This document shows positions 1 to 7,134 of a stretch of DNA of 19,054 nt, piece after piece. Position 1 is the first letter of the stretch; each line of letters opens with the position of its first letter. The stretch lies in NCBI GenBank assembly GCA_027729635.1, contig JAQCEM010000038.1:1-19054 (forward strand), given 5' to 3'. A model generated the notes under the pieces. That model worked only from the letters and a program-made list of their open reading frames with translations. It was not told the origin of the DNA and made no database searches. A program made the translations under genes and the position numbers. This DNA is from Casp-actino8 sp001510335 (GTDB lineage: Bacteria > Actinomycetota > Acidimicrobiia > Acidimicrobiales > Ilumatobacteraceae).

Positions 1-708
1 GACGTACTGACTGCGCTGTAGGGCAATTGGAGTTGACCGAGTGACTAATCGTTGAAGCAGTTTCACGACCGTTTTCCAGCGCGGCATTATTTGATGTGAA
101 AGTTCAATGGGTTGAACGGGACGCTCAAAAATTTGGACCGCCGTAAATCCAGCTTTTACGCCACCTTTAATAATTCGTTTTGGTGGCATGTCACGTTCGG
201 TGACGCCGAGATCTTTCATTGCCTGAACTGAAACCGCACTCTTCGCGTGACCAGAACCTGGTTCAAGAGTGATGCAAATCCCACCCTTTTTTAATGCTCG
301 ATAAGCACTCCGCAACGCCAGCACTTCATCTTCGGCGTGGTGAAGACAATCATAGAAGATGACTGCGTCAAACTGATTTTCAAAGGGAAGCGATTCGAAA
401 TCGCTGACTACTGCATCAAGGACAACGTTGTAGCGGGCGGCGTTGATTTTGGCGAGCTCCACCATCTCGGGTGCGATGTCTGTGGCCGTCACTTCGTAGC
501 CACTCAAGGCATAGAAACAACTTGTCCAACCACTGCCCGCGCCAATATCAAGAATCTTGGCAGGAGGTGCCGGCAGCAGCGAGATCAACGCCCCCATCTC
601 TTGTAAATAGAGACCCCGCAATTCGTCTGACCACGGCTTGTCAAGTGCATGCTTTTTGCCGATGTCTCCAAGGCGACCGATGTAATCAATTTCATCTTGT
701 TTGGCCAC
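1..708 (-). CDS. Class I SAM-dependent methyltransferase (3' end outside window)
   Basis: This frame is open from a GTG at 708 to the left edge, giving 236 residues with the C-terminus missing. The Rossmann-fold methyltransferase signature is clear: motif I DIGAGSG at residues 54-60, the acidic residue that would bind the SAM ribose at D77 (TATDIAP), and a motif DAVIFYDCLHH at about 114-124 followed by a helix and strand (LRSAYRALKKGG). The substrate cannot be told; proteins of this type methylate small molecules, lipids or proteins. An in-frame TAG lies 12 nt upstream of the GTG, so no longer start is possible. There is no Shine-Dalgarno, but TAGAAT sits exactly 6 nt before the GTG, which suggests a leaderless mRNA. 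The gene is divergent from the membrane protein at 783. Confidence 0.85.
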   Translation of the reverse strand, partial: MAKQDEIDYIGRLGDIGKKHALDKPWSDELRGLYLQEMGALISLLPAPPAKILDIGAGSGWTSCFYALSGYEVTATDIAPEMVELAKINAARYNVVLDAVVSDFESLPFENQFDAVIFYDCLHHAEDEVLALRSAYRALKKGGICITLEPGSGHAKSAVSVQAMKDLGVTERDMPPKRIIKGGVKAGFTAVQIFERPVQPIELSHQIMPRWKTVVKLLQRLVTRSTPIALQRSQYV

Positions 709-714
709 GGCATT

Positions 715-720
715 ATTCTA
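715..720 (-). promoter_or_regulatory. Putative -10 box of a leaderless methyltransferase mRNA
   Basis: TAGAAT on the minus strand ends 6 nt before the GTG start at 708, which would place the transcript start at or next to the start codon. No convincing -35 hexamer is visible. The same TANNNT-N6-start layout recurs at five other genes in the window. Confidence 0.45.
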
Positions 721-770
721 AGCGGGGAATGTTCTCGAGGCTGAGCATCGCGACAATGGTCAACTACGGA

Positions 771-776
771 TACGGT
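771..776 (+). promoter_or_regulatory. Putative -10 box of a leaderless mRNA
   Basis: TACGGT is followed by 6 nt and then the ATG at 783. It helps choose that ATG over in-frame ATGs at 729 and 756. No -35 box is evident. Confidence 0.4.
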
Positions 777-782
777 TTGTCA

Positions 783-1220
783 ATGAGCGAAATCGCGCTG
801 TTGGCGAATACCGCAGGCACATTGTTTATGGTGGGCCTTATATGGTTTGTGCAACGGGTCCACTATCCATTACTTGCTCAAGTTGATGTTAAAGATCAGA
901 AATCTGTGGGTCATGAACACCAGCGTCGAACCTCGCAAGTAGTCGGACTCCCGATGGCCGTTGAAGGTGTGAGTACCTTGGTGCTTCTCGTTTCTCGACC
1001 CGATCAAGTGACGTGGTTTTTGCCGTGGGTTGGCGCTTTTCTTCTAGCGATTTCGTTGGGCTCAACCGTTTTTCTCTCGGTCCCGTTGCATGAGAGGATG
1101 ACTAGTAAACCGTCAAGCCAGATTGGCAAAAAACTAGTGGCGACCAATTGGCCCCGAACCATCTCGTGGACGTTTCGTGGTGTTATCTGCTTAGTGATGT
1201 GCGCTCAAACAATAAGTTAA
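783..1220 (+). CDS. Small four-helix integral membrane protein, conserved hypothetical
   Basis: This 145-residue protein has about four hydrophobic segments, near residues 4-24, 53-70, 77-98 and 125-142. The sequence has the pattern of a widespread unnamed bacterial membrane family: an N-terminal helix ending in WFVQRVHYPL (21-30), a polar loop with His and RRT, then a conserved TNWPRT stretch (121-126) before the last helix. I recognise the pattern but know no function. The frame extends upstream into sequence antisense to the methyltransferase; that part does not look like protein, and family proteins begin right at the first helix. The ATG at 783 has TACGGT 6 nt upstream and no Shine-Dalgarno, consistent with a leaderless start. 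ATGs at 756 and 729 are alternatives. Confidence 0.7.
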   Translation: MSEIALLANTAGTLFMVGLIWFVQRVHYPLLAQVDVKDQKSVGHEHQRRTSQVVGLPMAVEGVSTLVLLVSRPDQVTWFLPWVGAFLLAISLGSTVFLSVPLHERMTSKPSSQIGKKLVATNWPRTISWTFRGVICLVMCAQTIS

Positions 1221-1363
1221 TTACTAAGTTAAGAGTGACGGTTGGCGCTAGATCATTTTGCTTTGTGACGACTTAGTTAACGTCTCGCCTATGTCCAGTG
1301 CAACTGCTCTGCACGACGGGACTAATTCGTGGCCACGCCAACAAGTCAATTCAATGACGGGGG

Positions 1364-1369
1364 TAAACT
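1364..1369 (+). promoter_or_regulatory. Putative -10 box of a leaderless lipoprotein mRNA
   Basis: TAAACT followed by 6 nt and the ATG at 1376. A G-run at 1359-1363 could instead act as a distant ribosome binding site, so the leaderless reading is tentative. The rest of the 1221-1375 gap shows nothing I can name. Confidence 0.4.
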
Positions 1370-1375
1370 TTTGCT

Positions 1376-2410
1376 ATGAGCACGCGACTTTTGATCCTTG
1401 GTGGTCTTTTAGTTGTATCTGCGTGCGGAAATATCTCGTCGACTGGTGAAGTAACGACTACTACTGTGCTCGCAACCACATCGACCTCGACTTCGACAAC
1501 GACATCAAGCACTACGTCAACGACGACGACAACTTTGGCGCCGATTCAAATATCGGGTGAGTTTGCCGATGTAGCAGAAGCGGCCGCACTGGGTCCGTTG
1601 CCCGAGAATTTTGCCCTTGGCGCAAAGGCCGCGAGCAAATCACCTTTATATGACAATGGTTGTCATGCCTCAACAGCAGCGATTGATCCAGTCATTTGTG
1701 AATTCGGCGATCTTGAAAGTGATGTCGTCATTGTTTTTACAGGCGATAGTCATGCGGCTCAGTGGTTTGGCGCACTGGAAGTTGCCGCTCGAACCAACCA
1801 TTGGAAATTGATTTCAATGACGAAGTCTTCGTGTCCGGTCGCCGATGTGCCGACCTATCGACGACGAGACGCACTACCTGATGGAGAAGAGTTGCTGTAT
1901 CCCGAATGCGATGAGTTTCACAAACGGGCTCATGCGGCTATGCGAGAGATGCAACCTGACTTAGTGATCTTTGCTGTTTTGTCACGCTTTCGTTTGGTGA
2001 ACAGCGGTGGGATTGCTGCTTTCAGTGCTGGACTAGGCAAGTCAATTTCAGCAGTAGCTGGCGCAGGAACCAAGGTTTTGGTTTTGGGAGAGACCCCCAA
2101 GACAAATGGTGAAGACATCCCCAGTTGTTTATCTAAACACAAAAGCGATATTTCAAAATGCGCGAACCCGCGGAGTAAAGCCGAGTTTCCTGAGCGCGTC
2201 AAATACATTTCAGATGTGGCATCGGAACATTCGGCGACGTATGTGAACCCAGTCGACTGGTTCTGCACCGCAGACCTATGCCCAGGAGCGATTGCGGGTC
2301 GGATCGTTTACCGCGACTACAACCACATTTCTGATCAGTTTGCGCGCTACCGTGCTCCACAGATCGGTGAAGCGATCAAACTGGCTCTTGCCAGACCCGA
2401 CGCAACTTAA
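1376..2410 (+). CDS. Secreted lipoprotein with SGNH hydrolase-like domain
   Basis: This 344-residue protein starts with a lipoprotein signal peptide: a hydrophobic stretch at 5-16 ending in lipobox VSAC, with the lipidated Cys at 17. A Thr/Ser-rich linker (about 27-53) should hold the catalytic domain away from the membrane. The rest matches the SGNH domain found at the C-terminus of OafA-type acyltransferase-3 proteins: block I GDSH at 123-126 (nucleophile S125), Cys pairs typical of extracellular folds, and a terminal RDYNHIS where D314 and H317 complete the triad. In the family these domains transfer or remove acetyl/acyl groups on surface glycans. Here the domain stands alone without the 10-helix acyltransferase-3 membrane part, so esterase versus transferase is open. 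The start is the first ATG and is fixed by the signal peptide. Confidence 0.8.
   Translation: MSTRLLILGGLLVVSACGNISSTGEVTTTTVLATTSTSTSTTTSSTTSTTTTTLAPIQISGEFADVAEAAALGPLPENFALGAKAASKSPLYDNGCHASTAAIDPVICEFGDLESDVVIVFTGDSHAAQWFGALEVAARTNHWKLISMTKSSCPVADVPTYRRRDALPDGEELLYPECDEFHKRAHAAMREMQPDLVIFAVLSRFRLVNSGGIAAFSAGLGKSISAVAGAGTKVLVLGETPKTNGEDIPSCLSKHKSDISKCANPRSKAEFPERVKYISDVASEHSATYVNPVDWFCTADLCPGAIAGRIVYRDYNHISDQFARYRAPQIGEAIKLALARPDAT
1454..1534 (+). repeat. Low-complexity Thr/Ser codon tract (cell-wall linker)
   Basis: A run of act/acg/aca/tcg-type codons encodes about 27 almost uninterrupted Thr and Ser residues between the lipidated Cys and the SGNH domain. Such linkers are common in actinobacterial secreted proteins and are often O-glycosylated. 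The triplet-rich DNA may vary in length between strains. Confidence 0.75.
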
Positions 2411-2435
2411 GATTGTCTAGAGAAAGAGAATCAGC

Positions 2436-2672
2436 ATGAATTTCACGATGTACTCAACTAAATGGTGTGGCTACTGTCAGCGACTCAAGCGCGACTTGCG
2501 TGATGTTGGAATTGATTTTGAAGAAGTTGACATTGAATTAGTGCCTGGTGCCGCCGAACTGGTTGAAAAAGCCAACAATGGAAACCAGACAGTTCCTACT
2601 GTCATCTTCAGCGATGGCACCGCGATGACTAATCCGTCACTGGCGAGTATCCGCGAACATTTGGGTGCGTAA
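2436..2672 (+). CDS. mrx1: Mycoredoxin-like glutaredoxin
   Basis: This 78-residue thioredoxin-fold protein closely follows mycobacterial mycoredoxin-1: redox motif WCGYC with C11 and C14, then QRLK, the DFEEVDIE strand, a cis-proline loop QTVPT (P54) and the DGT..TNPS ending. In mycothiol-producing actinobacteria this protein reduces mixed disulfides between mycothiol and proteins in the cytosol, coupled to mycothiol and mycothiol disulfide reductase. The length equals that of the family. A purine-rich AGAAAGAG lies about 8 nt before the ATG. The gene follows the SGNH lipoprotein on the same strand after 25 nt and converges on ssuD with a gap of only 4 nt. Confidence 0.88.
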   Translation: MNFTMYSTKWCGYCQRLKRDLRDVGIDFEEVDIELVPGAAELVEKANNGNQTVPTVIFSDGTAMTNPSLASIREHLGA

Positions 2673-2676
2673 ACGA

Positions 2677-3816
2677 CTACCGTCCAGCGGTATTCGGGTA
2701 GGTCCTTCGTTGACCGGTGTTGCGCGACATCAATGCTGGATTCTCGGCAAGTAATCCACGTTTGCGTAATTCGGGCATGACACCTTCACCGACCCAGTAG
2801 GCCTCTTCGATATGTGGGTGACCCGACAGGATGAACTCGTCGATACCAAGCGAGTGGTATTCCTCAATACGATCAGCCACTTCTGAGTGGCTACCAACAA
2901 GTGCAGTTGCTGCTCCACTGCGTACAAGCCCGTAACCAGCCCACAAGTTGGATGCAATCAGTAGGTTTTCTTTCGAGCCTTTGTGTAGTGAGGCCATACG
3001 TTGTTGACCAACAGATGTCGTGCGGGCGAATTGATCTTGCGACTCGGCCATGCGATTGTCATCAACGAGATCAAGAAATCGTTGCGTTTCTTTCCAGGCA
3101 TCATCGGCATGATCACGGGTGATGGTGTGTAAACGAATGCCGAACGTAAGTGTGCGACCTTGATCGGCTGCCAATTGACGCATGCGTGCAATGCGCGGAG
3201 CAATCATCGAAGGTGGTTCGCCCCACATCAAATAGACATCAACGTGCTTCGCCGCAATTTCTTCGGCGGCTGTTGATGCTCCGCCGAAATACAACTTTGG
3301 TTGCGGGTTGGGGGCTTGACTCACCGTTGCGCCGGCAACGTTGAAATGATCACCTGCAAAATCAAATGGTTGACCCGATAGCGCGCCTCGCAAAACTGTC
3401 ATGAACTCATCAGTACGGGCGTAGCGCTGATCGTGATTGAGCCAATCACCAAAACGTTGTTGTTCGTCATCGTCTCCGCCCGTCACAACATTCAGAAGTA
3501 AGCGCCCATCAGAGATTCGCTGAAATGTTGCCGCCTTTTGTGCAGCAAGTGTTGGCGTTAATGCATTGGGTCGAAATGCAACTAAGAATTTGAGTCGTTC
3601 GGTTTCGCGAATGAGTGCCGCGGTCATGAGCCAGGCATCTTCACAAGGAGTTCCTGTTGGCGTGAGCACTCCATCAAACCCAAGTTGGTCTGCGGCTTGT
3701 GCGACTTGAGCGATGTACTCAAGTGTGGGAGGACGAAAATGACCGTCGGGACCAAAAGGTGTCACTGTTCGACTGTCGCCAGATGTGGGAAGAAACCAAT
3801 GGAGTTTGAGACTCAT
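2677..3816 (-). CDS. ssuD: FMNH2-dependent alkanesulfonate monooxygenase
   Basis: The 379-residue protein resembles E. coli SsuD over its whole length. SsuD cleaves C1-C14 alkanesulfonates to an aldehyde and sulfite using FMNH2 and O2, releasing sulfur under sulfate limitation. Conserved stretches are SLKLHWFLP (2-10), TPCEDAW with C58 (E. coli C54), GIRLH with R228 and H230 (E. coli R226/H228), and FARTTSVGQQRMASLHKG (263-280) followed by NLWAGYGLVR, whose R299 matches the mobile-loop R297. It is a bacterial-luciferase-like TIM barrel. The gene lies 21 nt downstream of the esterase and is probably cotranscribed. No ssuE reductase or ssuABC transporter lies in the window, so the FMNH2 source and uptake system must be encoded elsewhere. 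Substrate range cannot be read from sequence. Confidence 0.92.
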   Translation of the reverse strand: MSLKLHWFLPTSGDSRTVTPFGPDGHFRPPTLEYIAQVAQAADQLGFDGVLTPTGTPCEDAWLMTAALIRETERLKFLVAFRPNALTPTLAAQKAATFQRISDGRLLLNVVTGGDDDEQQRFGDWLNHDQRYARTDEFMTVLRGALSGQPFDFAGDHFNVAGATVSQAPNPQPKLYFGGASTAAEEIAAKHVDVYLMWGEPPSMIAPRIARMRQLAADQGRTLTFGIRLHTITRDHADDAWKETQRFLDLVDDNRMAESQDQFARTTSVGQQRMASLHKGSKENLLIASNLWAGYGLVRSGAATALVGSHSEVADRIEEYHSLGIDEFILSGHPHIEEAYWVGEGVMPELRKRGLLAENPALMSRNTGQRRTYPNTAGR

Positions 3817-3837
3817 GACATTCCGTTCATGAACTGA

Positions 3838-4794
3838 CTATTGAATCTGGCGCTCAAGCCATTCATCCATGTCCCGGTTGGCTTGGCGAGATACTGCAGT
3901 GAAATCGCCAAACGTGTCAAAGGCGTGAGGAGCACGTGGGTAAACATGTAATTCGGTAACGACTCCGGCGTGGCGAAGTCGAACGGCGTAATCGATATCT
4001 TCATCGGAGAATCCATCAAGTGCACCGACTGCAATCAAAGTAGGCGGAAGTCCGACGAGGTTGGTGGCTCGCGAAGCTGCTGCATATGGTTCAACATCTG
4101 CAGTTCCTTTTTTCGCACCAAGGTATGCGGTCCAACCAAAGGTATTTGCCGAAGGAGACCAAATAGGGTCCGACCATGTGCTTGAAACAGTGATTTGACG
4201 ATCATCAATCATTGGGTAGATCAAGAGTTGAAAGGCGAGTGAGTATTCGCCACGGTCGCGGGCAAGTAGTGCGAGTCCGGCTGCCAAGCCAGCACCTGCG
4301 CTTGCGCCGCCAATACCGAGACGGTTTGTATCAATGCCAAGTACGCCTGCTTGTGCAATCACCCAAGCCAAACCGGCGTAACAATCTTCGAGCGGCGTTG
4401 GGTATGGATGCTCTGGTGCTAGTCGATAATCAACGGAGACGCCAACGATTCCATATTTGTTGCACCAACTGTCGAAGCGGGCATCGTCCATTTTGCTGTC
4501 ACCGATCACCAGGCCACCGCCATGCATCCAGTACACGCAAGGACGAGCGCCAGTCACGTTCTTGGGTCGATGGACTCGAACCGACACTCCATCACGGCCA
4601 GGTACCGGATAATCAGTTCGCTCTACTGAGTCAGACAATGGTGGCGGAGGAGTTGCCCCGAACATGGCTCGAATCTCGACAACCGATTCATTGGTAAGAG
4701 AACCAAGAGCGGCGCCAATGTCGACGGGTGACGCTGCCAAGAGTGCGGAGATCTCTGGGTCAAGAAGTGGGCGAATATCTAGTGGTTGATCCAT
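3838..4794 (-). CDS. Alpha/beta hydrolase, hormone-sensitive-lipase (GDXG) family esterase
   Basis: This 318-residue serine esterase has the HSL signature: oxyanion-hole HGGG at 91-94, the YRLAPEHPYP segment (123-132), nucleophile elbow G-A-S-A-G with S165, acid D260 in GALDGFSDE, and H290 in APHAF. Members hydrolyse short acyl esters in the cytosol; the natural substrate is unknown. I placed the start at the ATG at 4794 (MDQPLDIRPL). A longer frame exists from a TTG at 4854, but its 20 extra residues do not look like the family. It is the first gene of a likely two-gene unit with ssuD. The 129 nt between it and the stop of the persulfide dioxygenase gene upstream show no clear promoter or terminator. 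Confidence 0.85.
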   Translation of the reverse strand: MDQPLDIRPLLDPEISALLAASPVDIGAALGSLTNESVVEIRAMFGATPPPPLSDSVERTDYPVPGRDGVSVRVHRPKNVTGARPCVYWMHGGGLVIGDSKMDDARFDSWCNKYGIVGVSVDYRLAPEHPYPTPLEDCYAGLAWVIAQAGVLGIDTNRLGIGGASAGAGLAAGLALLARDRGEYSLAFQLLIYPMIDDRQITVSSTWSDPIWSPSANTFGWTAYLGAKKGTADVEPYAAASRATNLVGLPPTLIAVGALDGFSDEDIDYAVRLRHAGVVTELHVYPRAPHAFDTFGDFTAVSRQANRDMDEWLERQIQ

Positions 4795-4923
4795 GCTTGA
4801 TATTGGCACATTTGGCGGTGAGAATTTCACACGAGGGTGGCAGGATGCCCCCAAGTTCTGATGCCTCAGACCGAGTTGTAGGTTCTGGAAACAAGTTGCA
4901 GATAGTGAATCAATGGCAATTGA

Positions 4924-6675
4924 TCAGATCACGACACCAGCATTTCCTAGATGGTTGACGAGCGGGTGACCAGAACTCAACCATTGCTGAGCACCACCGG
5001 TGAGATTGACACAGTCATAGCCCTGTTGACGTAGGTATGAAGTAACACGACCCGAACGATTTCCGGATCGACAGATGCACACAATTTGACGATCACTGGG
5101 CAACTCGGCAATTCGCGAAACTACGTCTCCCATTGGTACGTGTATTGAGTTTTCAACATGACCAGCTTGCCATTCGTGGAGTTCACGAACGTCGAAGATA
5201 AATGCATCTTTGTTTGCTGCGACAGAGTCGGCATCAATCGCTGGCTCGGCTGTGGGAGATGCTGACTGCATGTGCAAGTGAGCATTCCATGCGGTGAATC
5301 CTCCGAGCATGTCGCTGACGTCTTTAAAACCGTGTGAGCGCAAAAGGCTTCGTGCAATCGATGAGCGATATCCACCGGCACAAAAAACCACAGCGGGCTT
5401 CGTCGGATCTAATTCGGGAATACGGTTCAAAAGTGAAGGTAACGAAATAGCCAACGAACCTTTGATTGTTCCGAGAGATACTTCTCCTGGATTGCGTACA
5501 TCTATCAACACGAGATCTTGGACTGTGCCGGTGCGTGTCATGAGTTCAGTGGCACTCAGTCGTGATGCAGTTTCTACGTGCTTTGGATTTTCAACGAACG
5601 CACGGGTTGGGTCATCAAGAACTCCGACAACGTTGTCGAACCCAATGCGTGCAAGACGAATTTTTGCTTCTGATTCATGGCCTGCTGGGACAACAAGAAC
5701 GATGGGCGTGCCAGCCACCATGACCTCGCCGGCGTATTCGGCGAAACGCCCACCTAAGCCGATATTGACTGATCGTGCGAGATGACCCTGAGCAAATTCG
5801 GTATCGGTACGGGCATCAATCACAACTGCGCCAGATGATTGATGAGCAAGTGCCTCGTCCATCGTGAGTCTTGTGACATGGGTGTCCTCGTCAAGTAACT
5901 CACGCGACTTTTGATTCATGGTTGCTGCGTATAAGAAGTAGAGCGGAGCAACTGATTGTCCTTCGGTCACAGTTTCAACAAATTCGTTTTCGCTCATGGG
6001 GGCAAGTGCGTAATTGGAAACACGTTGCTCACCGATAGTGGAAGAAGTTTTGGTACCGAGGTTTTTCCCACAGGCCGAACCAGCTCCGTGTGCGGGAAAG
6101 ACTTTGGTGGTGTCGGGAAGCATCAGCAGTTTTTCGCGGAGTGAGTGATATAGCTGACGAGCAAGTTCATCGGCGGTGACACCGACTGAAGCCAAGAGAT
6201 CAGGTCGACCGACGTCTCCGATAAAGAGGGTGTCTCCAGTCAGAACTCCGTATGGTGAACTATCAATTCCATTTGGACGCACGACGATGCTGATTGATTC
6301 GGGAGTGTGGCCCGGTGTTTCAAGAATCTCAAGAACTACTTCTCCGAGTTGGATGGTGTCACCTTGGGCGTATGTCGTGATCGGAAACTCAGGACGCCCT
6401 TCGGCGGCTCGCCCGTAACCGATAGTTGCGCCCGTTGCCGCGGCGAGTTCAAGGTGGCCAGACAAGAAGTCAGCATGAAAATGGGTCTCGAGAACATGGC
6501 CGATTGTGAGTCCATTGGCTTCGGCTTCAGCGAGGTATTCAGAGATATCGCGCTGAGGATCAACAACGACTGCCTTGCCAGTCGACGCATCTCCAATGAG
6601 ATAGCTGGCATGCGAAAGACATTCCAAATAGAACTGTTGGAAGTACAAAGTGGTGGGCGAGAGAACTGGGCTCAT
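4924..6675 (-). CDS. cstB: Persulfide dioxygenase-triple rhodanese fusion (CstB/ETHE1-like)
   Basis: The 583-residue protein has four domains. Residues 1-260 form a metallo-beta-lactamase fold like ETHE1: THFHAD at 64-69, H123 in PGHTP, GDTLFIGDVGRPD at 147-159 and PAHG with H196, the ligands of the single iron that oxidises glutathione or low-molecular-weight persulfide to sulfite. Residues about 268-365 are a rhodanese-like domain whose active loop reads VVPAGHE and has no Cys (pseudo-rhodanese). Residues about 372-466 are a rhodanese with C432 (CAGGYRS). Residues about 480-575 are a second one with C535 (CRSGNRS). S. aureus CstB has only one active rhodanese, so this is an extended version. 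It should detoxify sulfide-derived persulfides in the cytosol. The frame continues upstream to 6828, but that stretch holds the promoter, and homologues begin at the strand LYFQQFYLE. Confidence 0.9.
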   Translation of the reverse strand: MSPVLSPTTLYFQQFYLECLSHASYLIGDASTGKAVVVDPQRDISEYLAEAEANGLTIGHVLETHFHADFLSGHLELAAATGATIGYGRAAEGRPEFPITTYAQGDTIQLGEVVLEILETPGHTPESISIVVRPNGIDSSPYGVLTGDTLFIGDVGRPDLLASVGVTADELARQLYHSLREKLLMLPDTTKVFPAHGAGSACGKNLGTKTSSTIGEQRVSNYALAPMSENEFVETVTEGQSVAPLYFLYAATMNQKSRELLDEDTHVTRLTMDEALAHQSSGAVVIDARTDTEFAQGHLARSVNIGLGGRFAEYAGEVMVAGTPIVLVVPAGHESEAKIRLARIGFDNVVGVLDDPTRAFVENPKHVETASRLSATELMTRTGTVQDLVLIDVRNPGEVSLGTIKGSLAISLPSLLNRIPELDPTKPAVVFCAGGYRSSIARSLLRSHGFKDVSDMLGGFTAWNAHLHMQSASPTAEPAIDADSVAANKDAFIFDVRELHEWQAGHVENSIHVPMGDVVSRIAELPSDRQIVCICRSGNRSGRVTSYLRQQGYDCVNLTGGAQQWLSSGHPLVNHLGNAGVVI

Positions 6676-6681
6676 AACTTT

Positions 6682-6710
6682 AATATACCCCCTAGGGTAT
6701 ATTTCGTCAA
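6682..6710 (-). promoter_or_regulatory. cstB promoter with CstR/CsoR-type operator in the spacer
   Basis: On the minus strand, TTGACG (6705-6710), a 17-nt spacer and TATATT (6682-6687) form a near-consensus sigma-70 promoter. The -10 ends 6 nt before the ATG at 6675, so the transcript is probably leaderless. An exact 8-bp inverted repeat ATATACCC-N4-GGGTATAT spans 6683-6702, filling the spacer and overlapping the -10. It shares the core TACCC-N4-GGGTA and register with the site before the repressor gene. CsoR/CstR proteins bind G-tract inverted repeats of this kind, and occupancy here should block RNA polymerase. Confidence 0.8.
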
Positions 6711-6860
6711 CCTGATCATTCCTGCAGAGAGGGCATCCGCGATCATCGGAGTCGGTACGCAGATATCGGTTCTCATGCGTTCCCCGCCGAATTGGTCGGT
6801 AACCTGCAAAGACACATATCGTCGCCATGAGTTCGAGTCATCGATCTCTCAGCGGCAATT

Positions 6861-6933
6861 GCGCCTTTAGCTCAGTCGGTAGAGCATCGGACTTTTAATC
6901 CGTTGGTCGAGGGTTCGAGCCCCTCAGGGCGCA
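6861..6933 (+). tRNA. tRNA-Lys (anticodon TTT)
   Basis: The 73-nt cloverleaf folds by eye. Acceptor GCGCCTT pairs with AGGGCGC (one G-T), the D stem is GCTC/GAGC, the anticodon stem TCGGA/TCCGT has one T-T mismatch at its outer pair, the loop CTTTTAA gives anticodon TTT, and the T arm is GAGGG-TTCGAGC-CCCTC. The discriminator base is A at 6933. CCA is not encoded. The gene lies alone between the cstB promoter and a glyoxalase remnant; the 150 nt before it (6711-6860) show nothing else I can name. Confidence 0.96.
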
Positions 6934-6956
6934 CTCATCCGTCAGGTCAGATCGGT

Positions 6957-7079
6957 CTAGGGTTTGGACACAACCTCCCACAGCTGGCCTTCGGGGTCGG
7001 CGAAGTATCCGAAGTAGAAAAGCCGCGACCTTTCGAGGTGACTGACTCTAAGACAGATAGACCTGACTTTGGGCTTCAT
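6957..7079 (-). pseudogene. Glyoxalase/VOC-family remnant with internal deletion
   Basis: A 40-codon frame runs from an ATG at 7079 to a TAG at 6957. Its first half, through VSHLERSRLFY, matches the start of vicinal-oxygen-chelate (glyoxalase/bleomycin-resistance) proteins. Its second half, GYFADPEGQLWEV plus a short tail, matches their C-terminal strand, including the metal-site Glu of the LWEV motif. Intact single-module proteins are about 120-140 residues, so roughly 80-100 residues between the two ends are missing and the join stays in frame. It cannot form a VOC barrel. I call it a deletion pseudogene; an assembly error or a translated micropeptide are alternatives. No Shine-Dalgarno is visible. 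The rest of the 6934-7134 gap shows nothing recognisable. Confidence 0.7.
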
Positions 7080-7134
7080 TGAAGTCACGGTAGTCAAGGT
7101 GGTGGAGCATTGTTGGGAGTGCGAGACTAGAACT

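Noticed and set aside
471..782. Upstream part of the long plus-strand frame joined to the small membrane protein
   Set aside because: It is antisense to the methyltransferase for most of its length, does not read like protein, and the -10 box at 771-776 points to the ATG at 783.
4212..4697. 161-codon plus-strand frame opposite the esterase
   Set aside because: It lies entirely antisense to a well-supported esterase, is rich in Arg/Gln/His as expected of a shadow frame, and has no recognisable domain.
6676..6828. 51-residue N-terminal extension of the persulfide dioxygenase, including a CPLC motif
   Set aside because: The stretch contains the -35, operator and -10, and homologues begin at the LYFQQFYLE strand just after the ATG at 6675.
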